NCBI GenBank assembly: GCA_021780705.1
Contig: JAJXYG010000047.1
Coordinates: 1 to 5,739 of the forward strand
Direction of reading: 5' to 3'
Length of the DNA: 5,739 nt
DNA from: Bacteroidota bacterium
GTDB lineage: Bacteria > Bacteroidota > Bacteroidia > Chitinophagales > Chitinophagaceae
The notes beneath the pieces were generated by a model. It was not told where the DNA came from and did not search any database. It saw only the letters and a list, made by a program, of their open reading frames with translations. Below, piece after piece: positions 1 to 5,553 of this stretch (positions are counted from its first letter, which is position 1; the number at the start of each line of letters is the position of its first letter). The position numbers and the translations under genes are program-made.

Positions 1-263
1 GTATGATGGACGGAGGCACCTTTTGCAAGGGCAATCACCTGGTCAATGATGAGTTTACCTATGTAGAGCAAACTTACCGGCAGTGCGGAACGCAGCAACC
101 TCAGCAAGGCATCCAGGATGGTATAGCCCGGGTGGGTTTCCCAAACCAGCCTGAAAAATCTGGGGAGATTTCCCAGGGCGGCAAATTTTTCCTTCCAGTT
201 GGGAGGAGGTCCCTGTTTGGGCAACCGTTGTCGCTTTTCCCCTGCCATACGAATTTTGCTCAT
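1..263 (-). CDS. ABC transporter, permease/ATP-binding fusion type, N-terminal part only
   Basis: Partial gene running off the left edge of the window; only the first 87 residues are present. A hydrophilic, basic and proline-rich head (residues 1-25) is followed by a segment reading NLPRFFRLVWETHPGY (32-47) and then a hydrophobic stretch, DALLRLLRSALPVSLLYIG (51-69), ending in KLIIDQVIALA (70-80). This arrangement is typical of the first transmembrane helix of ABC exporters that fuse a membrane domain to an ATPase, where a 'GKLIIDxV' segment follows the first helix. The ATPase half with its Walker motifs would lie beyond the edge, so transporter class and substrate cannot be given. The start is the first ATG of the open frame; a second Met (residue 6, base 248) is a possible alternative. 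There is no Shine-Dalgarno sequence. It is transcribed divergently from the deacetylase gene. Family assignment rests on recognition of the pattern. Confidence 0.68.
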   Translation of the reverse strand, partial: MSKIRMAGEKRQRLPKQGPPPNWKEKFAALGNLPRFFRLVWETHPGYTILDALLRLLRSALPVSLLYIGKLIIDQVIALAKGASVHH

Positions 264-267
264 GGCA

Positions 268-275
268 CAAAATTA
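268..275 (-). promoter_or_regulatory. Possible Bacteroidota -7 element for the ABC transporter gene
   Basis: Read on the minus strand, these bases are TAATTTTG, a full match to the Bacteroidota -7 consensus TAnnTTTG. They lie 4 bases before the ATG at 263. Transcription would then begin almost at that ATG, implying a leaderless message or real initiation at the second Met (base 248). No good TTTG -33 box is seen 19-21 bases upstream, so the call is weak. Confidence 0.25.
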
Positions 276-391
276 ACCTAATTCAGATTCAGGGGCTGTC
301 GGGGCAGTTCCTTTGGAAATATCCGGGCAAACCGGGGCCAACAAATGTTCCGCTCCTCCCACTTCCTGGTCCCCTTTACGTTAAATTGGCT

Positions 392-410
392 TACTTTTAG
401 TAACCTAAAA
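392..410 (+). promoter_or_regulatory. Possible -7-like box and inverted repeat upstream of the deacetylase gene
   Basis: TACTTTTA at 392-399 matches the Bacteroidota -7 consensus TAnnTTTG at all but the last base. Overlapping it is a perfect inverted repeat with 6-base arms, TTTTAG (395-400) and CTAAAA (405-410), separated by TAAC. It ends 14 bases before the ATG at 425. It could be an operator overlapping the promoter or a small hairpin in the leader. No clear -33 TTTG lies at the expected distance, and arms this short also occur by chance. Confidence 0.25.
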
Positions 411-424
411 CCGCTACTGCTGCC

Positions 425-1474
425 ATGAACAAGTTTACCATATTTCGCCATCTAAGGACCTTGCTGGTCCTGTTTTTAATTTGGAATTACCACTCCGCCC
501 AGGCCCAGCCCGATTCCAGGACCTACGGGCAAAGATTGGGATTCCCCAAAGGCGCCAGGGTCCTTATCATTCATGTAGATGATGCAGGAATGAGTTATGA
601 TTCCAATAAGGGCGCCATTGAAGCACTGACCAAAGGGGTGGCCACTTCCACCAGCGTCATGATGCCCTGTCCCTGGGTGCCTGGTTTTGTGCACTTTTTG
701 AAAACCCATCCCGATATTGATGCAGGACTGCACCTGACCCTGAACTCGGAGTGGAAGGATTACCGCTGGGGACCGGTAGCGGGTAAGGCTGCCGTACCCG
801 GACTTACAGACAGCGAAGGAGATCTTTGGCCCAGTGTCGCAGATGTGGTTCGTCATGCCACCGCAGAGGAAGTGGACAGGGAGATTCGTGCCCAACTGGA
901 CCGTGCCTTATCCATGGGCTTCAGGCCTACCCACCTGGATTCTCATATGGGAACCATTTTTGCTACCCCGGAATTTCTGAAACAATATATCAGGCTTGGC
1001 ATAGAATACCATATTCCGGTTATGTTACCGGGAGGAAGTGATCACCTGATCCAGGAGGAAGAACATTTTCCTGATTATATCATGAAGGAACTTCGCAGTC
1101 TTGGCGACACCTTATGGAATGCGGGATTGCCGGTCCTGGATGACCTTCATAATTTCAGCTATGACTGGAAGATTCCGGACAGCATTGCCCACAACGACCA
1201 AAAGCTACGAGACTTCAAAACGCAAAAGTATATTGCTGCGCTGAAAACCTTGCCACCGGGAGTTACCATGATGATCACCCATTGCACGGATCCCTCTGCA
1301 GAATTCAAGTATATCAGCGATACGGGTCCTTTGCGGAAGGCAGACCTGCTGTCGATGATGGATCCAAGGTTCAAAAAGGCGCTGAAAGATAACCATATCA
1401 TCCTCACCACCTGGAGAGAACTCATGGAAAGAAGGGAAAAGGTCGCCCATTCCTCCGGGGAAGCCGGCAAATAA
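425..1474 (+). CDS. Exported ChbG/YdjC-family carbohydrate deacetylase
   Basis: 349 residues. Residues 1-27 form a Sec signal peptide: basic N-terminus, hydrophobic LLVLFLIW (13-20), and likely cleavage at AQA|Q (27/28). There is no lipobox cysteine, so a periplasmic or secreted enzyme is expected. The mature part shows the ChbG/YdjC motifs in order: HVDDAG (50-55), with the Asp pair that supplies a metal ligand; GLHLTL (101-106); PTHLDSHMG (168-176), with His170, Asp172 and His174; and MITHCTDP (283-290). The family uses a divalent metal bound by Asp and His residues to remove acetyl groups from N-acetylated sugars; E. coli ChbG acts on chitooligosaccharides. The substrate here is unknown, and export suggests it works on extracellular or periplasmic material. 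The start is the first ATG, directly before the signal peptide, with no Shine-Dalgarno sequence. It is convergent with the cupin gene, 44 bases apart, and is therefore transcribed separately from the genes to its right. Confidence 0.88.
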   Translation: MNKFTIFRHLRTLLVLFLIWNYHSAQAQPDSRTYGQRLGFPKGARVLIIHVDDAGMSYDSNKGAIEALTKGVATSTSVMMPCPWVPGFVHFLKTHPDIDAGLHLTLNSEWKDYRWGPVAGKAAVPGLTDSEGDLWPSVADVVRHATAEEVDREIRAQLDRALSMGFRPTHLDSHMGTIFATPEFLKQYIRLGIEYHIPVMLPGGSDHLIQEEEHFPDYIMKELRSLGDTLWNAGLPVLDDLHNFSYDWKIPDSIAHNDQKLRDFKTQKYIAALKTLPPGVTMMITHCTDPSAEFKYISDTGPLRKADLLSMMDPRFKKALKDNHIILTTWRELMERREKVAHSSGEAGK

Positions 1475-1518
1475 GAATTTCCTGGGGGAGAGCAGCGCTC
1501 ATTCACAGAAAAAAAGAC

Positions 1519-2016
1519 TCACCTGCTCAACCGCTCGATTAGGGATTGGTGTTGCGGAAAAAGCGAGGTCAGAGACTCTCGTGCTGCCATTTCGAAATCC
1601 TGGAAATCAAAACCCGGAGATACAGTGCATCCGACCAGGGAATATTCACTCCCACGGGCAGGTTCACTTGCAAACCAGTACCTGGCTGGTACCACAAACT
1701 GAAAAACCTGTCCCAGGCTGGGTTGGTTTCCCATTGTCACTACCAGGTAGGAGCCTTCAGGGCTGATTAGGTGGATCAAAAGTGGACCGCCCTGGTAAAA
1801 ATGCCAGCCTTCGTCACTTTTGATCCGGTGAAAGGCAGAATAATCCCCCTGCTGCAACAGGAAATATATGGAGGTGCAATAATGGCGATCTCCCTTAAAC
1901 CCTTCAGGCAACACATTTTGAGGGATGACACCGGAGGACCGGTAGGTTTCTCTGAAAAAGCCTCCTTCGGGATGAGATTGAAGTTTGAGATCAGTGATTA
2001 ATTGTATAGCGTTCAT
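1519..2016 (-). CDS. Cupin_5 (DUF985) family protein
   Basis: 165 residues, full length for this family, with no signal peptide or membrane segment, so cytoplasmic. It carries the cupin_5 signatures in order: HPEGGFFRETY (15-25), SIYFLL (49-54), SAFHRIKSDEGWHFYQGGPL (60-79), VPARYWFASEP (109-119) and LVGCTVSPGFDFQDFEMA (127-144). These form a single RmlC-like beta barrel. The family's biochemical activity is not settled; resemblance to sugar-nucleotide epimerases and ligand-binding cupins suggests a small sugar-like ligand. Its ATG (2016-2014) overlaps the TGA of the upstream DUF1080 gene (2015-2013) in an ATGA junction, so the two genes are almost certainly co-transcribed and translationally coupled. 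A T-rich run follows the stop on this strand (about 1510-1516), but no convincing stem precedes it. The family call is firm; the role beside an exported DUF1080 protein is inference. Confidence 0.88.
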   Translation of the reverse strand: MNAIQLITDLKLQSHPEGGFFRETYRSSGVIPQNVLPEGFKGDRHYCTSIYFLLQQGDYSAFHRIKSDEGWHFYQGGPLLIHLISPEGSYLVVTMGNQPSLGQVFQFVVPARYWFASEPARGSEYSLVGCTVSPGFDFQDFEMAARESLTSLFPQHQSLIERLSR

Positions 2017-2948
2017 TTTTCTTTCAGGAATACGGCCGGTATGGCTTTGAGTGGGCCAATCGTAATGTTTTTGTAATAGATTTCTGCTCCTTCTGACTGG
2101 ATCTGGATTTTTCCCTTTGCAAGGGGGCGTACCGCTCCATGGTCTTCCTGGCTGGAATGGTATAACACCATCATCACCTTGCCGTTAATCATTTGCACAC
2201 TGGTATCCCCATGGCAATACAGGTCCAGGGTATTCCACTGCCCGGTGGGATTTTCTGCGTCTCCCTGTTTGATGCAGTGGCGGCCCACCGGGCTGGTCGC
2301 ACTGAAGACCGTCATCTTGCCCTGGGGATTGTATACATACTGACTATCTGATTCCTGGATGACAGGGATGGTTTCTCTGCCCCCTGCTACTCCCCAGTAG
2401 TCTCCGCAATTTCCCTGTTCCACCTGAAATTCCTGGGATCGCATCCAGGCGCCATAATCAGCTCCATTGGGGCCTACTGAAAAATAAAGGACCCCGCTGT
2501 CTTTCCTTTTCCCTTTCTTCTGTCCCCAAAGAAGCTTGCCCCATTTAAACTGTAACTGCAAATGAAAGTTGCTATACTCCTTTGGGGTATAAATACATCC
2601 CCAGTTTTCCCCCGAAATCCGGATCACCTTCTCCCCATCAAGATTGACTACCGTGAACACGTGGTGTGGATCCCTGTTTAATCCGACAGGTACCGAACTT
2701 ATGGGCTTTCCCGCATCGTCCAGCGGGGGCCCGATATAAGATTGCCATCCCGAAAGATCCCTGCCATTAAACAGGGCCACGCGCTTGCTGTTTTGGGCGG
2801 AAGTGATTTGTGAAAATAGCAGTGAAAATACCAGAATCAGCAAAAATGTGAGGGCAGCTTTCACCAAAATCAATTTTTCTAAAGGTAACCCAAATTCGGC
2901 ACGGAAGATTTGCGAAACAGCCGGTGACCGCCCTTTATTTACCCTCAT
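2013..2948 (-). CDS. Secreted DUF1080 protein, 3-keto-disaccharide hydrolase family
   Basis: 311 residues from the ATG at 2948. DUF1080 (Pfam 3-keto-disaccharide hydrolase) is a concanavalin-like beta sandwich; characterised members cleave glycosides whose C3 hydroxyl has been oxidised to a ketone. Visible features in order: VALFNGRDLSGWQS (57-70), the hallmark start of the domain; NFHLQLQFKWG (127-137); DSGVLYFSVGPNG (150-162); SQEFQVEQGNCGDYWGV (171-187), the conserved acidic strand region; QWNTLDLYCHGD (237-248); and AEIYYKNITIGPL (288-300), the usual closing strand. A signal peptide has its hydrophobic core at about 31-47 and likely cleavage at TSA|Q (51/52), so the protein is periplasmic or secreted. 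The 28 residues before it make an unusually long n-region. A GTG at 2864-2862 (Val29) would give a tidier signal starting VKAALTFLL and may be the true start. First gene of a two-gene unit with the cupin, divergent from the GMC pair. Confidence 0.87.
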   Translation of the reverse strand: MRVNKGRSPAVSQIFRAEFGLPLEKLILVKAALTFLLILVFSLLFSQITSAQNSKRVALFNGRDLSGWQSYIGPPLDDAGKPISSVPVGLNRDPHHVFTVVNLDGEKVIRISGENWGCIYTPKEYSNFHLQLQFKWGKLLWGQKKGKRKDSGVLYFSVGPNGADYGAWMRSQEFQVEQGNCGDYWGVAGGRETIPVIQESDSQYVYNPQGKMTVFSATSPVGRHCIKQGDAENPTGQWNTLDLYCHGDTSVQMINGKVMMVLYHSSQEDHGAVRPLAKGKIQIQSEGAEIYYKNITIGPLKAIPAVFLKEK

Positions 2949-2953
2949 TGCCT

Positions 2954-2989
2954 GGAATTTGTAAATATGTGCTGAATTCCCTAATTTAC
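2954..2989 (+). promoter_or_regulatory. Candidate promoter and dyad in the gap between DUF1080 and the GMC unit
   Basis: The 59-base gap between divergent genes holds TTTG at 2958-2961, then 20 bases, then TAATTTAC at 2982-2989. This fits the spacing of the Bacteroidota TTTG/TAnnTTTG promoter, although the second box matches only in TAnnTT. It would start transcription just before the small-subunit ATG at 3008. A perfect 6-base inverted repeat, GGAATT (2954-2959) and AATTCC (2975-2980), overlaps the first box and could be an operator. No comparable promoter is clear for the minus strand in this gap. Confidence 0.38.
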
Positions 2990-3007
2990 TGAAAACCCTG
3001 CAAGGAC

Positions 3008-3415
3008 ATGCAGCGCCGCCAATTCATCTACCTATCTGCCATGGGCGCAGTAGCAGTGACCCTGCCGCTATTCAATTGCAATACCCCGGTCACCGACCTG
3101 GAAAAAGTGCTTTCAGTCCCCCATATATTATCTGAACTGGTAGGCCGGGATACTGTGCTCGAAATAGGCACTGCATACGGGCAGTTGTTCCCGGGGGAAT
3201 ATAAGGTAAAGGCGCTGGACGGGATTTTGCGCGGAGTCGCCCCGGGAAGTCCGATCCAGGCCACCACTGCTCCTGAAAAAGTAATGTCACTGCTTGACCA
3301 AAATATTAAGGAAGAATTTACTGAAGGAAAAACCCTGGTAATACGGGGTTGGGTACTCACGGTAACGGAAGCTCGGCAGTGCGCCCTGTATTCACTGGTT
3401 GCCCCCAAAAAATGA
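3008..3415 (+). CDS. Small Tat-signal subunit of a GMC dehydrogenase (gluconate 2-dehydrogenase subunit 3-like)
   Basis: 135 residues. The N-terminus, MQRRQFIYLSAMGAVAV, has twin arginines at 3-4 followed by Q-F-I, resembling the Tat consensus RRxFL, then a mildly hydrophobic segment. Cys24 in PLFNC could be a lipid-attachment site, though the lipobox (Leu-Phe-Asn-Cys) is not canonical. The mature domain closes with LVIRGWVLTVTEARQCAL (110-127). GWxLSxTEAR-type motifs mark the small subunits of gluconate, sorbitol and glucoside dehydrogenases. In those complexes the small subunit carries the Tat signal and takes the folded FAD subunit across the inner membrane with it. The next gene is a GMC oxidoreductase lacking a signal, 6 bases downstream, which fits this role exactly. 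The AAGGA at 3002-3006 is too close to the ATG to be a normal ribosome binding site. The exact Pfam family (subunit 3 or the sorbitol dehydrogenase type) cannot be settled by eye. Confidence 0.75.
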   Translation: MQRRQFIYLSAMGAVAVTLPLFNCNTPVTDLEKVLSVPHILSELVGRDTVLEIGTAYGQLFPGEYKVKALDGILRGVAPGSPIQATTAPEKVMSLLDQNIKEEFTEGKTLVIRGWVLTVTEARQCALYSLVAPKK

Positions 3416-3421
3416 ATTACC

Positions 3422-4960
3422 ATGCATATTGACGCCCGAGATTTACCTGCAAACTCCCTCATCGAAGGAGACCTTTGTATCATTGGTGCCGGTGCCGCAG
3501 GGATCAGTATCGCCATGGAATGGATCGGCTCTCCCCGCAAGGTGATCCTGCTGGAAGGCGGGGGATTTGATTACGATCCCCGGGTTCAGGAGCTCTATGA
3601 TGGAAAGACCACCGGACAACATTATTATCCCCTCATATCCACCCGCCTCCATTATTTTGGAGGCACCACGGGCCATTGGGCCGGGTTCTGTTCCACCTTT
3701 GATCCCATTGATTTTGAAAAGCGGGATTGGGTGCCTTACAGCGGATGGCCCATTACCCGGGAGGATCTGGAACCGTATTACCCGCGTGCACAAAAAATCC
3801 TGGAGCTGGGTCCCTATAATTATGACTGGAAATTCTGGCAAAAGCAGGATCCGGAGTTACAACCACTACTGCCGGATGAATCAGTAGTGTGGAATAAACT
3901 CTGGCAGTTCAGCCCACCCACCCGTTTTGGAACCCGGTACAGGGATACGATTGTCAATGCTCGAAATATTCATTTGTATACCTATGCAAATGTGGTCGAC
4001 ATCACTGCCAATGAATCCGTCAATAAAGTTACCGAGGTAACCTGTACAAATTATACCGGAAAGGCATACACGGTAAAAGCGAAACATTTCATTTTGGCGT
4101 GCTCCACGATCCAGAACGCCCGGCTGCTGCTCGCCTCCAATAAACAGGCCCCTGCAGGGCTGGGAAATGACCACGACCTGGTAGGCAGGTTTTTTATGGA
4201 GCATATAGAGATCAAGACCGCAGAGCTTCATCTGACAGCGCCCAATCCCCTGAAGCTTTACAGCCTGGATTTCGGAAAGACAAAAGCCCGCTGTGAACTG
4301 GCCATTACACGGGATCAACAGGTGAAGCACCGGATGCTCAATGGGACTTCTTCGCTCACCCCGCTGCAGATTGCGCAGGCCCAAAAACCCATAATTGAAC
4401 TGTGGGACACCCGGGATCCGCAAAAAAATATGCAACAACTCTCAGAGGGAATGAAGGAAACCGGGACAAATGCCCCTGGTGGGGCCTCTTCTTCACTTTT
4501 TAAGTCTTATGAGCTGTTTACCCGCATCGAGCAGGCCCCCAATCCCGATTCCCGGATCACCCTGGATACCGCCCGTGATTCCCTGGGAATGCCCAGGGCT
4601 GACCTCCACTGGATTCTGACGCCGCTTGAAAAGCACAGCATCCGGAAAATATATGAACTCATCGGCCAGCAGATTGGGCGTGCTGCTCTAGGGAGGGTGA
4701 AGATGAAGGAATTTCTCTGGAATCTGGATGACCTGACCTGGCCCGATTTTACCGGGGGAGGCTGGCACCATATGGGCACTACCCGGATGAGCCTAGATCC
4801 CAAAAACGGGGTCGTGGATCCCCATTGCAAGGTCCATGGTTTTGCCAATCTCCATGTGGCGGGAGCCGCCTGTTTTGTCACGGCAGCAGCTCCCAATCCC
4901 ACCCTGACACTGGTTTCCCTCAGCCTGAGGCTTTCCGACCGGGTCAAGACCCTGATCTGA
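3422..4960 (+). CDS. GMC-family FAD-dependent sugar oxidoreductase, large subunit
   Basis: 512 residues. The Rossmann FAD-binding motif GAGAAG is at 22-27, with Glu45 in LLEGGG (43-48) placed to bind the adenosine ribose. FGGTTGHWAG (79-88) is the second conserved GMC flavin region. The C-terminal GMC domain has GGWHHMGTTRM (446-456) and NLHVAGAACFVTAAAPNPTLT (476-496). By alignment with pyranose oxidase and other GMC enzymes, His449 and Asn492 are the expected catalytic pair. The protein belongs to the branch containing glucoside 3-dehydrogenase, gluconate and sorbitol dehydrogenase large subunits and pyranose 2-oxidase. It should oxidise a sugar ring hydroxyl and pass electrons onward. It has no signal peptide; export as a folded complex with the preceding Tat small subunit is inferred. 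The DUF1080 neighbour points to C3 oxidation of a glycoside, but substrate and regiochemistry are not readable from sequence. No cytochrome c gene follows in the window. Confidence 0.9.
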   Translation: MHIDARDLPANSLIEGDLCIIGAGAAGISIAMEWIGSPRKVILLEGGGFDYDPRVQELYDGKTTGQHYYPLISTRLHYFGGTTGHWAGFCSTFDPIDFEKRDWVPYSGWPITREDLEPYYPRAQKILELGPYNYDWKFWQKQDPELQPLLPDESVVWNKLWQFSPPTRFGTRYRDTIVNARNIHLYTYANVVDITANESVNKVTEVTCTNYTGKAYTVKAKHFILACSTIQNARLLLASNKQAPAGLGNDHDLVGRFFMEHIEIKTAELHLTAPNPLKLYSLDFGKTKARCELAITRDQQVKHRMLNGTSSLTPLQIAQAQKPIIELWDTRDPQKNMQQLSEGMKETGTNAPGGASSSLFKSYELFTRIEQAPNPDSRITLDTARDSLGMPRADLHWILTPLEKHSIRKIYELIGQQIGRAALGRVKMKEFLWNLDDLTWPDFTGGGWHHMGTTRMSLDPKNGVVDPHCKVHGFANLHVAGAACFVTAAAPNPTLTLVSLSLRLSDRVKTLI

Positions 4961-4962
4961 GG

Positions 4963-5000
4963 CTGCCGGCAACTGATCTCCCCGGCAGAAGTTTTCTTTG
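4963..5000 (+). terminator. Possible Rho-independent terminator after the GMC gene
   Basis: CTGCCGG (4963-4969) pairs perfectly with CCGGCAG (4982-4988) across a 12-base loop, starting 2 bases after the GMC stop codon. It is followed by AAGTTTTCTTTG, which is T-rich but interrupted. Position and GC-rich stem suit a terminator; the broken T run lowers confidence. A further CCGGCAGAA copy lies at 5031-5039. Confidence 0.45.
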
Positions 5001-5244
5001 CTCCTTAAATTATCGAGCCAACCTAATTTTCCGGCAGAAACCAATATATTACGGTAATGCATACCTGATTATAGCTTTGTTTGACCGGAACCTTGCTGAG
5101 GTTTTGGTGCTATTTATTTTTGAATTACAATTTTGGGTATTCCATTTATCAAAAGCGCCATAATGTTATAGATTTTAAAAAGATCGCTGCTTTTGAAAAT
5201 TTCCTTTATATTCTGACCTTTCATCCTGGCCTTACGGTTTACCT
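4989..5244. other. Apparently non-coding stretch
   Basis: No convincing gene is seen on either strand. The open frames here have low-complexity or frame-shadow composition, lack plausible starts and resemble no family known to me. No tRNA, CRISPR or transposon end was recognised. TACCTTTG at 5240-5247 is a full match to the Bacteroidota -7 consensus TAnnTTTG, with TTTC 17 bases upstream (5219-5222) as a poor -33 box. It could have served the channel-like remnant that follows. Confidence 0.4.
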
Positions 5245-5553
5245 TTGCCGGGTAATCAATCGTCCAGTCCCTTTTCCCGGCCCTTCCAAGCGGCGGTATG
5301 GGGCTCCCGGCAGGACTTTATTGGAAGCAACGAACATCATCAAACCATACGTATTATAATTTTCTGGAACCGGATCATACTGGAAAACTCTATTAAGGAC
5401 TGGGCCATCTCACTGGGCTTCATTATAGTAGCGTTCAGCGCCATCAAGATATTTCGCGGCCCGGTAGTGAAAAAACTCAGGCATTGGTCTGAAAAAACCA
5501 CCAATACCCTGGATGACTTCCTGGTATTCGGCATACAAAAATTTCTGATTTGA
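5245..5553 (+). pseudogene. Remnant resembling the N-terminus of an MscS-type mechanosensitive channel
   Basis: The open frame has no ATG; the only conventional upstream start is TTG at 5245. Residues 1-36 from there look non-protein-like. From about residue 39 (base 5359) the sequence becomes convincing: FWNRIILENSIKDW (40-53), a transmembrane helix AISLGFIIVAFSAIKIF (54-70), a basic loop VVKKLRHWSEKT (74-85), and TLDDFLVFGIQKFLI (88-102). This order, a short head, one helix, a Lys/Arg-rich linker, then 'TxLDDFLV', matches the beginning of MscS-family channels common in Bacteroidota. A TGA at 5551-5553 stops it well before the further helices and the conserved pore and beta domains. Neither other frame after 5550 continues the family pattern, so a simple frameshift does not explain the break. 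I read it as a gene that lost its start and most of its body, or as a join to unrelated DNA. Non-standard initiation near 5347-5361 (ATA/ATT codons) is a less likely alternative. Confidence 0.45.

Noticed and set aside
55..270. Open frame of 71 codons on the minus strand at the left edge
   Set aside because: It is the wrong frame: another minus-strand frame starting at 263 stays open to the edge and encodes a convincing ABC transporter N-terminus.
3..281. Plus-strand open frame of 92 codons at the left edge
   Set aside because: Antisense to the ABC transporter start; its glutamine- and glycine-rich product resembles no family.
1490..1516. Possible bidirectional terminator between the convergent deacetylase and cupin genes
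   Set aside because: The only stem found (GAGC/GCTC around 1490-1500) has 4 pairs, with no T run after it on the plus strand; on the minus strand the T run precedes the stem.
3881..4438. Minus-strand open frame of 185 codons inside the GMC gene
   Set aside because: Lies wholly antisense to the conserved GMC coding region and has no recognisable domain.
4507..4947. Minus-strand open frame of 146 codons inside the GMC gene
   Set aside because: Shadow of a strongly supported gene; arginine-, serine- and proline-rich composition is typical of antisense frames and no motif is present.
5031..5039. Second copy of CCGGCAGAA (also 4982-4990) as a repeat family
   Set aside because: Only two 9-base copies 49 bases apart, with no wider similarity; too little to call a repeat element.
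5081..5359. Plus-strand open frame of 92 codons after the GMC gene
   Set aside because: Starts at a TTG, lacks any family pattern and overlaps the frame of the channel-like remnant, which has better protein character.
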